Assembly (NCBI GenBank): GCA_046316615.1
Contig: JBKDAN010000031.1
Coordinates: forward strand, 88,257-152,256
Origin: BJHL01 sp040378885
Lineage (GTDB): Bacteria; Planctomycetota; Phycisphaerae; Phycisphaerales; UBA1924
DNA: 64,000 bases
Direction of reading: 5' to 3'
The translations under genes were made by a program, and so were the position numbers. The notes beneath the pieces were generated by a model that saw nothing but the letters and a program-made list of their open reading frames with translations, was not told the DNA's origin and did no database searches. Shown here piece after piece: positions 33,741 through 42,800 of this stretch (position 1 is the stretch's first letter; each line of letters opens with the position of its first letter).

Positions 33741-35321
33741 TCACACGCCGAGCTTTTCCGTCAGGAACGGCACCACCTGATCCATGCTCATGCGCGTCTG
33801 CTGACCCGTGTCGCGGTCGCGCATCGTCACGGTGTTGTCCTTCGCGGTTTCGCCGTCGATGGTGAAGCAGAACGGGCAGCCCGCTTCGTCCATGCGGGCG
33901 TAGCGCTTGCCGATGGTCTGCTTTTCATCGAACTCGATGAAGCCGATCTTGCCGAACTTCGCGCGAACGTCGTTGTACAGCTTCTCCGCGATCTCGGGCA
34001 TGCCGTCCTTGGCCACCAGCGGGAAGATCGCCGCTTTGATCGGCGCGATGCGCGGATGCAGCTTCATGAACTCGGGGCTGGGACGCGATTCGTCCTTCGT
34101 GTAGGCCTCGCACAAGAGCGCGAGCACGCCGCGATCCAGGCCGGCCGCGGGCTCGATGCAGTGCGGCAGGTAGCGCTCGCCCCGACGGCTGCCGTTGGGC
34201 AACACCTCGCCGCGTTGCTGGTCAAAGTACTCCAACTTCGCGCCGCTGTGCTTCTGGTGCTGCGTCAGGTCGTAGTTCCCGCGGTGGGCGATGCCTTCGA
34301 GCTCGCCATAGCCCGGCGCGGTGAAGGGGAAGCGATACTCGACATCGCTCGTGCCCACCGAGTAGTGCGAAAGCTCATCCTTGTCGTGTTCACGCAGAAT
34401 GAGGTTGTCACCCGCGAGGCCGATGGACTGCCACCACGCCATGCGGAAGTCGCGCCAGAACTTGTACCACTCAAACGACTCGTCGGGGTGGCAGAAGAAC
34501 TCAAGCTCGGCCTGTTCAAACTCGCGCGAGCGGAAGGTGTAGTTTCGCGGCGTGACTTCGTTGCGGAAGCTCGTACCCGTATTGCCGATGCCGAAAGGCA
34601 CCTTGACGCGCGTGGTATCGACCACGTTCTTGAAGTTGGTGAAGACGCCTTGCGCGGTTTCGGGCCGCATGTACGCAATGTCATTCTCACCCGCCGTCGC
34701 GCCGATGTACGTGCGGAACATGAGGTTGAACTGCTTGGGCTCAGTCAGCGTGCCGACCTTCTCGGCGTCGGGTGCGAGCACATTGCTGAACTGCGCGACG
34801 GGAATCGTCGTGAGCATCACCGTCTTCACGCTGCCGTACGCCTTCTCGGCCTTCTTCAGTTGTTTGGCTTCGCTGGGCGAATCCTTCATGTACGCAAAGA
34901 GCGGCTTGTCGCCCGCGTCACCACTCGCCGGCACATACACGCTCACGTGGTCGTAGCGATAGCGGCCCTTGGTCTCTTTGCAGTCGACCATGGGATCGTT
35001 GAACCCGCCGACGTGCCCACTCGCCTCCCACACCTTCGGATGCTGGATGATGCGAGTCTCCACCGGCACGCAGTCCACGCGTTGCCCGCTGGGCCCCTTC
35101 TGCCCCCAGCACGGATTGAGAATCATGTCTTGCCACCACGCTTCGCGCAGGTTCTTCTTCATCTGCGCGCCCAGCGGGCCGTAATCCCAGAAGCCGTTGA
35201 TGCCGCCGTAAATCTCGCTGGCTTGGTAGATGAAACCTCGCCGCTTGCAGAGCGACATGATGGCATCCATGGACTTGGGAGCGGGGCTGTTGGCAGGGTT
35301 GGCGGCGGGATCAGCGGTCAT
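33741..35321 (-). CDS. glyS: Glycyl-tRNA synthetase, homodimeric type
   Basis: A 526-residue class II glycyl-tRNA synthetase of the single-chain (alpha2) type, which charges tRNA-Gly. RGFIYQASEIYGGINGFWDY at the N-terminus, GENDIAYMRPETAQGVF, motif 2 in SFRNEVTPRNYTFRSREFEQ and motif 3 in EPAAGLDRGVLALL are clear; a C-terminal anticodon-binding domain follows from about residue 420. A Ser/Pro/Ala-rich lead of about 17 residues precedes the conserved start. It ends 31 bases from tyrS, converging. Confidence 0.95.
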   Translation of the reverse strand: MTADPAANPANSPAPKSMDAIMSLCKRRGFIYQASEIYGGINGFWDYGPLGAQMKKNLREAWWQDMILNPCWGQKGPSGQRVDCVPVETRIIQHPKVWEASGHVGGFNDPMVDCKETKGRYRYDHVSVYVPASGDAGDKPLFAYMKDSPSEAKQLKKAEKAYGSVKTVMLTTIPVAQFSNVLAPDAEKVGTLTEPKQFNLMFRTYIGATAGENDIAYMRPETAQGVFTNFKNVVDTTRVKVPFGIGNTGTSFRNEVTPRNYTFRSREFEQAELEFFCHPDESFEWYKFWRDFRMAWWQSIGLAGDNLILREHDKDELSHYSVGTSDVEYRFPFTAPGYGELEGIAHRGNYDLTQHQKHSGAKLEYFDQQRGEVLPNGSRRGERYLPHCIEPAAGLDRGVLALLCEAYTKDESRPSPEFMKLHPRIAPIKAAIFPLVAKDGMPEIAEKLYNDVRAKFGKIGFIEFDEKQTIGKRYARMDEAGCPFCFTIDGETAKDNTVTMRDRDTGQQTRMSMDQVVPFLTEKLGV

Positions 35322-35454
35322 AGGTCGCGATGATATGAGCCCGCCCGTCGCGGCACGAGTTCAGCAAACGCAGTGGTCCGCAAACATCCACCGCGCTCAC
35401 GCATCACCACACCCAGCCCGCCACATCCCCGCGCGTTGCCAGTATCATGCCGCG

Positions 35455-36768
35455 ATGTGGCGACGCCTCCTCATGCCCCGCGTCGATCCCGCTCTCACGC
35501 TGGGCGTCTTTCGCATCGCGCTCTGCATCGCCTGGCTCGTCGAAGTCTCGCCGCGCCTCGTCCGCCACTTCGCCCTCTACCCTCCCCAGCGCTGCTTCCC
35601 GCCCGGCATCTGGAGCCGCTTTGTCGAGCACCTGCCCGTCAACGTCGCGTGGCTCCCCGCCATCTACACGGTCTTCGTCATCGCGACGCTCACCGCCGCC
35701 GCTGGCTTCTGGACCCGCCTCTCGCTCGCCGTCTCGCTCCTCGCAGGCGGCTGGCTCCTCACCGTCCCGCAGTTCTTCGGGCACGTGGTGCATTACAACC
35801 ACCTCATCTGGTTCGCGCTCGTCATGCTCGTCGCACCGTGTGATGACCGTGTGAGCGTGCGCGCGTGGCTCGCCGCACGCCGCGGCCACCGCGAGCCCGC
35901 CGGCCCCGCCCACACCCTCGCACTCTGGAGCATCTTTGCCCTGCTGGGCGTGCTCTACTTCTTTCCTGGTCTGTGGAAAATGGTCCAGACCGGCTCGTAC
36001 TGGCTCACGCCCAGCAATCTCATCACCATCATGCATCACAAGTGGTCGGGCGAGCCCGCAGGCATATTCTTCCTGCGCGTCGACCACATGCGCTGGCTGT
36101 ACGGCGTCGGTGCCGTGATGACCGTCGCGTTCGAGCTCTCGTTCTGGTTCCTCGCTTTCCGCCGGCGCACACGCGTCGCGATTCTTGCGATCGGCATTGG
36201 CTTCCACCTCGCCATCTGGCTCGTGCTCGTCATCGACTTCATCTCGCTCATGGTCTGCCTCGCTGGCCTGCTCCTTGGCGTCTTCGCATCCGCAATCGCT
36301 CGCCCTTCCGCTGCAGTTCCAACCACGCTACCCACTCGCCGCGTCTGGCCCGTCGCGCTCATCGGCGGCACACTGCTCATCACGAACATCTTCGAAGGCA
36401 TCACGCGTCGTAACGACTGGCCCCTCGCGTGCTATCCCACATTCGGCAAACGCTCCCAGCCCACGCGCGACTTCCTCATCATGCACGCACGGCTGCCAGA
36501 CGGCCAGATCGTCCGCCGCGACGAGCTCTCTCTCAGTGCGTACAGCACCACCTCTCGCGCACGCTCGCTTTGCGATCGTGCCGACGCGATGGATGACGAC
36601 ATGCATCATCAACTTCGCGCGCTGTACACGCTTTGGACACGCCTCGAGCCGCCGCTCGCGGAAGCAACCGAAGTCTGGTTCGTGCGCCAGCACAAATTGG
36701 TGGACCCCGACGCACCCCAGCCGCTGCTGAGTGAGCTTGGGCTGTTTCGCTTCTCGCCTCTACCATGA
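35455..36768 (+). CDS. HTTM domain membrane protein
   Basis: A 437-residue protein with the layout of HTTM (vitamin-K-dependent gamma-carboxylase-like) proteins: many membrane segments between about residues 15 and 315, with VPQFFGHVVHYNHLIWFALV and WMVQTGSYW-like loops (WKMVQTGSYWLTPS), then a soluble C-terminal region of about 120 residues. Bacterial members have no proven activity. ATG 35455 is chosen because membrane homology starts there; the frame is open to 35230 but would overlap glyS. Its stop is only 3 bases from the CDF transporter start, so the two form an operon. Confidence 0.72.
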   Translation: MWRRLLMPRVDPALTLGVFRIALCIAWLVEVSPRLVRHFALYPPQRCFPPGIWSRFVEHLPVNVAWLPAIYTVFVIATLTAAAGFWTRLSLAVSLLAGGWLLTVPQFFGHVVHYNHLIWFALVMLVAPCDDRVSVRAWLAARRGHREPAGPAHTLALWSIFALLGVLYFFPGLWKMVQTGSYWLTPSNLITIMHHKWSGEPAGIFFLRVDHMRWLYGVGAVMTVAFELSFWFLAFRRRTRVAILAIGIGFHLAIWLVLVIDFISLMVCLAGLLLGVFASAIARPSAAVPTTLPTRRVWPVALIGGTLLITNIFEGITRRNDWPLACYPTFGKRSQPTRDFLIMHARLPDGQIVRRDELSLSAYSTTSRARSLCDRADAMDDDMHHQLRALYTLWTRLEPPLAEATEVWFVRQHKLVDPDAPQPLLSELGLFRFSPLP

Positions 36769-36771
36769 CCC

Positions 36772-37656
36772 ATGGCGCAGGACGCTGTCGCACATGCCGA
36801 GAAGGTGACACTGGTTGGCATGCTCGTCAATGTCGCGCTTGCCGGCATCAAGCTGACGGCGGGGCTGGTGGGCCACAGTTACGCTCTGGTCGCGGACGCC
36901 ATCGAATCGATGGGCGACATCGTCGCCTCCGTCGTCATCTGGGGCGGCTTGCGATACGCCAACCGCCCGCCCGATGAAGACCACCCCTACGGCCACGGCA
37001 AAGGCGAAGCCCTCGCCGCACTCGTGGTCTCCGCCATGCTCGTCGCCGCTGGCATTGGGATCGCCTTCAAGTCCGTGCACGAGATCATCACCCCGCATCA
37101 TGCGCCTGCGCCGTTCACGCTCATCGTGCTCGTCGTCGTCGTTGCCGCGAAGGAAACGATGTTCCAGATCGCGCGCCGCGCCGCACGCAAAGCCGGCAGC
37201 AACGCGGTGGAAACCGACGCATGGCACCATCGCGCCGACGCCATCACCTCCATCGCCGCGTTCATCGGCATCTCCGTCGCCCTCATTGGCGGCAAAGGCT
37301 GGGAACCAGCTGATGATGTCGCGGCACTGGTGGCAAGTGCTGTCATCATCATCAACGGCGGCCTGCTGATGCGTCAGCCCCTCGCCGAACTTACCGACAA
37401 GACCCACGTCGCCACCGCCGCCAAAGCAGAAGCAATCGCCCGCACCATCGAAGGCGTGCACGGCACCCACAAAGCCCACGCCCGCAAAAGCGGCCCGCGC
37501 GTCTACATCGACATGCACCTCGAAGTCGCCCCCGTCATGAGCGTCGCCGATGCGCACCTCGTCAGCGGCAAAGTGAAATCCGCCATCCGCCAGCAAATGC
37601 CCGAAGTGGCAAACGTGCTGATTCACATCGAGCCGGCACAAGAGCGCACGGCCTGA
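36772..37656 (+). CDS. Cation diffusion facilitator transporter (FieF/MamM-like)
   Basis: A 294-residue CDF efflux protein exchanging divalent metal ions for protons. Metal-site motifs are visible: ADAIESMGD in helix 2, the loop DEDHPYGHGKGEA, and WHHRADAITS in helix 5. A cytoplasmic ferredoxin-like domain follows (RVYIDMHLEVAP to the end). Six membrane helices fit the usual fold. Metal choice (iron, manganese or zinc) cannot be fixed, since the site residues are partly His and partly Asp. It directly follows the HTTM gene. Confidence 0.92.
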   Translation: MAQDAVAHAEKVTLVGMLVNVALAGIKLTAGLVGHSYALVADAIESMGDIVASVVIWGGLRYANRPPDEDHPYGHGKGEALAALVVSAMLVAAGIGIAFKSVHEIITPHHAPAPFTLIVLVVVVAAKETMFQIARRAARKAGSNAVETDAWHHRADAITSIAAFIGISVALIGGKGWEPADDVAALVASAVIIINGGLLMRQPLAELTDKTHVATAAKAEAIARTIEGVHGTHKAHARKSGPRVYIDMHLEVAPVMSVADAHLVSGKVKSAIRQQMPEVANVLIHIEPAQERTA

Positions 37657-37683
37657 GAGCCCGGGCCACCTACGCCAAACCGC

Positions 37684-38670
37684 TCACTTCTTCTCCGTCG
37701 CCTCAATCGCCAGCATCGCCGCACCGAAGATGCCCGCCGCGTCATTCAGCTTGCTCGCCACAATCTCAACCCGGTCCGCGATGTTCCGCGGGAAGATCAG
37801 CTCGCGTGCATGCTTTGCGACGCGATCCACAAACGGCTTGCCGCACGCCTCCGTCAGCCCGCCGCCCAGCACGACCTTCTCCAGGCTCAGTAGCGTCACC
37901 GCGTTCGCCACCGCAACCGCGACCATTTCCGCCGCGTCATCCACGACTTCAATGACAAGCGCGTCTTCGCGCTCCCCGCCGCGGTAGTGCTGCGCAATCA
38001 GCTTGCTCTTGACTTCCTTGCCCCACTTCTCCGGATCAGCCCCCAGCTCCGCCGTCAGCTTGCTCTTGTAGTTGCTGTTGATGAGCTTGATGACGCGATT
38101 GCTGACATTCGTGCGGCTCGCGTTGTTCTCCAGCGTGCGCGAGCCCAGCGGATGGAACGGGAACAGAATCGTGTGACCGATTTCGCCCGCGCTCAGGAAG
38201 TGCCCGTAATGCAGCTTGCCGTCGAGGATCAGCCCGCCGCCGATGCCCGTGCCGATCCACAACCCAAGCATGTGCCGGCTGCCCTTGGCTGCGCCCAGCT
38301 TGTACTCGCCATAGACCGCGACGTTCACATCGTTGTCGACGACAACCTTCTTGTTGATCCGCTTGCTCAGCGCATCAGCCAGTGGCGCGTCATTCCAGCG
38401 CAAGTTCACCGCCTCGACGACAACGCCCTTGGTCGGCTCAATCACGCCCGGCGCACCGATACCCACGCCGCCGATCTGGGCCGGCGTGATCTGCGCCGTC
38501 ATACACGCTTCGTTGATGCCTTCGATCACGCGCTCAACAACCTTGTCAAATCCGTCCTCGGCCCTGGTCTTCTTCTTGGCCTGGCCAATGAGCTTGAAGT
38601 CAGGTGACACAACACCAATCTGCATGTTGGTGCCGCCGAGGTCGATGCCGATGAAGGGTTTGGTGGGCAT
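37684..38670 (-). CDS. ROK family sugar kinase
   Basis: A 328-residue ROK-type kinase, probably acting on glucose or a related sugar. ATP-binding GIDLGGTNMQIG lies at residues 8-19, the catalytic Asp in VVVDNDVNVAVYGE, and SAGEIGHTI holds the Glu and His of the sugar site. The usual zinc motif CxCGxxGCxE after that His is absent; HPLGSRTLENNAS stands in its place. ATG 38670 begins the similarity; no good ribosome site is visible. It is 28 bases from the converging CDF stop and downstream of ispE. Confidence 0.9.
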   Translation of the reverse strand: MPTKPFIGIDLGGTNMQIGVVSPDFKLIGQAKKKTRAEDGFDKVVERVIEGINEACMTAQITPAQIGGVGIGAPGVIEPTKGVVVEAVNLRWNDAPLADALSKRINKKVVVDNDVNVAVYGEYKLGAAKGSRHMLGLWIGTGIGGGLILDGKLHYGHFLSAGEIGHTILFPFHPLGSRTLENNASRTNVSNRVIKLINSNYKSKLTAELGADPEKWGKEVKSKLIAQHYRGGEREDALVIEVVDDAAEMVAVAVANAVTLLSLEKVVLGGGLTEACGKPFVDRVAKHARELIFPRNIADRVEIVASKLNDAAGIFGAAMLAIEATEKK

Positions 38671-38809
38671 GGGAAAATGACGAAGTCGTGAGAAGTCGTG
38701 TATGGAAAAGCGAAACAGCCGCACCGCGCGGCCCGGCAATCATTCGCGGGGTACAGCGTGCACGCACGGACCCGCGTTCGCCCCCCGCCGGCGTCCGAAA
38801 ATCAGCCGG

Positions 38810-39802
38810 TCACACGGTCTTGCTCCCCACCACATTGCACGCCCCCACCTCTTCCCGCACCGCCTCCAGCGCCTTGGCCACGCGCCCCATCATCCACTCC
38901 ACCTTCTTGGCCTCAGGCACGACAAAAACGCAACTACCCGAACCCGTCACATGCGCGGGCGACCGGCAGATGTTGCTCAGCGTCGTCACCAATCGCCCCA
39001 GCCGCGGCTCCACACCAAACGCCGGCTTCGCGAGATCGTTGAACAAGTCCTCCGTATCAATCTTGCTCGCCTTGATGGCCCGCTCCACGCGCCCGCGCAC
39101 CATCGTCTCACGCGGCCCCGTCGTCCGCTCGCGCCCCTTGGTGCCCGACAGCGCACGCTCAATCTCATAATCTCGCATCTCTTTCGCGCGCTGTTCGTCA
39201 AACGCCTTGTACACCTCGCCCGTCGCGCATCCAAAGCCGGGCACCACCAGAATCACATCACTCTCAAGAGGCGCCACACGCTCGATCAACTCTCCCAGCC
39301 CGCCCACAATCGCCGGCCGCGGCCTATCACCTTCATCAATAAAGAACGCGATATCGCTCCCCAGCGTCATCGCAATCTCGCGAAGCGTCTCATCCGTCAC
39401 ATCCAAGCCATATACCTCGCGCACCGCCAGCAGCATGGCAGCCGCGTCGCTGCTGCCCCCGCCCAGTCCGCCGCCCGTCGGCACGCGCTTCTCCAGTCGC
39501 ATCGCCACAGGCAACGCCTTGCCCACATGCGCCTCCAGCGCGCGATGCGCCCGCACCGCAAGGTCCTTCTCGAGCGACCAATCAATCTCCCCGCCGCGCG
39601 GCGCATCGCTCGCCCAACTGATTTCATACCCGCTGCTCGCCGCCTTCGTCACCGTCAGCATGTCGTGCAGATCAATCGCGTGAAACCACGACAGCATGGG
39701 GTGATAGCCCGCCTTCTCGCCCTCGGGCGGCAGCGCGTTACCCACGCTGAGCATGAGATTGATCTTGCCGTGGGCGCGTCGTGTCACTTGCGTGGTTGCC
39801 AT
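38810..39802 (-). CDS. ispE: 4-diphosphocytidyl-2-C-methyl-D-erythritol kinase
   Basis: A 330-residue GHMP kinase that phosphorylates CDP-methylerythritol in the non-mevalonate isoprenoid pathway. The ATP loop PTGGGLGGGSSDAAAM is intact; AHGKINLMLSVG at the N-terminus carries the conserved Lys/Asn of IspE, and HVTGSGSCVFVV is the third GHMP motif. An insertion of about 40 residues rich in Arg and Glu (about 215-255) makes it longer than usual. ATG 39802 is chosen by homology. It is transcribed divergently from the AsmA-like gene across 68 bases. Confidence 0.93.
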   Translation of the reverse strand: MATTQVTRRAHGKINLMLSVGNALPPEGEKAGYHPMLSWFHAIDLHDMLTVTKAASSGYEISWASDAPRGGEIDWSLEKDLAVRAHRALEAHVGKALPVAMRLEKRVPTGGGLGGGSSDAAAMLLAVREVYGLDVTDETLREIAMTLGSDIAFFIDEGDRPRPAIVGGLGELIERVAPLESDVILVVPGFGCATGEVYKAFDEQRAKEMRDYEIERALSGTKGRERTTGPRETMVRGRVERAIKASKIDTEDLFNDLAKPAFGVEPRLGRLVTTLSNICRSPAHVTGSGSCVFVVPEAKKVEWMMGRVAKALEAVREEVGACNVVGSKTV

Positions 39803-39870
39803 ACCGATTGGTAGGCGTCCGGGTTGCGCGTCGCGCGACATCGCGAGCATTCTGCCACATATAGTCGCTT

Positions 39871-42800
39871 ATGGGCCTGCGAAAGGGCAGCACCTCCCCC
39901 ACTGCCTCGCCAACACCGCGAAAGAAACGCCGGTGGCTGACATGGCTGCTCGCTGGCGTCGCCGCGACCGCCGGCCTGTACTGGCTTGCGACCGACTCGT
40001 TCGTCACCCGTCTTGTCGTGACCGGCGCCATCGGCAACGCACTGCACGCCGACGTTTCCGCAACCAGCGTGCGTGTGACACCGGGCGGCTCCGTCACCAT
40101 GCAGGGTGTCCGCATCCGCGCGCCCGGTGTCAAGGGCGAAGCGGGTGAGTTCTTCCGCGTCGAACGCCTCGATGCTGATGTCGATCTGGGCAAGTGCCTC
40201 ACAGGCACCCCATGGGTCCACCGAGCGGTGCTCGATCGCCCCACCATCCGAGTCAGCCGCGCCGTCGACGACGGCAGCGTCAACGTGGGCGTTCTCGCCA
40301 AGGGCTTCTCGAAACCAAATACCTCCACCCCCACATCCATCCCCAAGCTGGGCGAAACGTTCAACATCCCCGATTTGCGCGTGCAGCAGGGCGTGATCGA
40401 AGTCGGCGAGCATGCATCCGCCACGGGCGACTACAGCGTGCTCAAGCGCATCAACGTCTCGGGCCAGGTGGAGCAAACCGCCGAAGGTGACGCCAGCGTG
40501 CTGAGCTTCCGCCAGGACGACTCTGCCAGCGAAGCGCTCGTGGTCCGCGGGCGCGTGTGGAACGAAGGCGTCTCCGTCGCGCTGCAAGGCCTCGACCTGA
40601 CCGCCGTCACGCCCGAAAGCACGCCCACCGCCACCCGCGAACTCTTTCGCGAAACAGCCCTCGAAGGCAAAGTGCCCGAAGCAACGCTCACGTACCTCTT
40701 TGCAGGCTCGTGGGAGGGTCAGCTCACCCTCGACAACGTCGCGCTCAATCTGCCGCTTGACGTCCAGCCCGACGAAGACGCCGACGGCAACCGCCTGCCC
40801 GTTCCCGCCGAAGAGAAGGGCGAACGCCTGCGCATGCGCAACACCAGCGGCGTCATTCGCCTCGCGAGTGATGGCGTCAGCGGCGAGATCGCCGGCCAGC
40901 TCGAAGAACTTCCGTACAAGGTGACTTTCCAGAGCGAAAGCCCCTCGCCCGATGCCGCATGGACCATGACGTTGACGAGCAACAACGTCGTCATCCAGCG
41001 TCAGCCCGCCATTCTCAAGTTCGCGCCAGGCCTCGTGCGCCGCCGCCTGCGAGACTTCTCCGACCCCCAAGGCTCCGTCGATGCGACAGTGACCATCTCG
41101 CGCGGCGCGGTGACCAAAGACCCGACCAAGAAAGACGGCCGATCCAACCCGCCGCTCCAAGTCAGCGGCGCCATCAAACTCAATGACCTGACCGCCGCGT
41201 TCCACAAGTTCCCGTATCAGTGGCGCAACATCCGCGGCACCGTGATGTTCGACGATCAGTCAGTCCGCTTTGACGACATCACCGGCTCTTCGCCCAGCGG
41301 CGCGACCATCAGCGCCACAGGCAGCTTCGTGCCCCCCACCGACGACGCCAAAGTCGAGATCAACGTCCGCGCCGCACAAATTCCAGTTGACGACCGCCTC
41401 GAAGCCGCGATGTACGCACGCGGCTTGGAAGATGTACTGCCCCAGCTCTTCAGCCGCGAGCAATACGACAGACTGCTCGACGCCGGCCTTGTCGTCACCA
41501 GCTCAGCGCATGCCGCAGCACAACGCACACTCGACACGCTGACGCGCGAAGGACGCACCAACTCGCCCGAGGCAGAAGTGCAGCGGCGCATCCTCGCCAC
41601 ACCCATCTTCGATCTGGGCGGACCTCTCGACGTCGCCGTGCGCATCTGGCGCGAGTACGGACCCACCGGCGAGTGGTTCGACGAAGTGAACATCGCCCTG
41701 CCCGATGTCGGTGTGCTGCTCGATGTGCTGCCCTACCCCATGCGCGTCAAAGGCGCCACCATCTCGCAGGCCAACAACGTCGCAACCGTTTCGGGCGGCA
41801 CCTACACAGGCCTGCGAGGCGGCGACATCGCCATCGGCGCACTCGTTGACTTTGAACGCATCCGCAAAGCCGGCGGCGAGTTCGTGCCCGATGTGGACGC
41901 AACAGCCAACAACCTGCCGACAGACGATCTGCTGCTCTTCGCCCTCCCCAGCGTGGGCGCCGAAGATGCCAAGCGCCCGCTGCGCGAGTGGCTCGCGCCG
42001 CTCAATCCGCAAGGCGCCGTCAAAGCCAGCGCCACCCTGCGCCTGACCGACAAAGGCACCACCAACTACGACATTCGTGCATGGTTCACCGGCGCACTCT
42101 CGCCCGCACCACGCGGCGAGACGAGCTTGCTGATGAACAACGCGCAAGCCACCGTCCGCGTGCAGCGTGAACGAGTGGAAGTCTCCGCAGAAGCCGACAT
42201 CAGCCCCGAAACGACCGGCGCAGCCGTCGCGCGCATGCGCACCACCCTCACCAGCGACATGCCGCGCGAAGAAGGACGCGTGGGGCAGACCTCCATCACC
42301 ATCGCCGCGCCGCGGCTTGATCTCACATCGCCCGTCGAAGACGCGGTGCGGGTCTTCGCTCCCGGTGCCGCAGACCAGATCGCCCAGATTCGCACCAAGC
42401 ACGCACCCATCGGCCTTGCGGACATCACCGCCGACATCTCCTGGCGCGACAACGAAGCTCCCGCCGGCACCGTGCAGGTGACCAAGCCCCAGCAGTCCAC
42501 CATCCGCTACGCAGGCGAGCTCTTTCCCGTCAGTCCCGAAGGCTCGGTGCTCGTCACCTTCTCACCCCAGTCAACGCGTGTGCGCATGGAAGGCGCAACG
42601 ACACTCACAACCCCAGTCGGCAGCACCGCAACCGCTCAACTCACCAGCGAACTTGCCTTCGATGCAACTGGCGAACGCACCGAAGGCCAGACCAGCGTGC
42701 GTGCCGAGAACGTCGACTTCGCAAGCCAGCAGTTGCACGCCGTCCTGCGTGATGCGGGCCAAGGTTGGGTCGCTGATCAGCTCATCGCGAAGAGAGTCTC

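Noticed and set aside
33648..35333. 561-codon plus-strand frame opposite glyS
   Set aside because: glyS is certain on the minus strand; the opposite frame is a codon-bias shadow.
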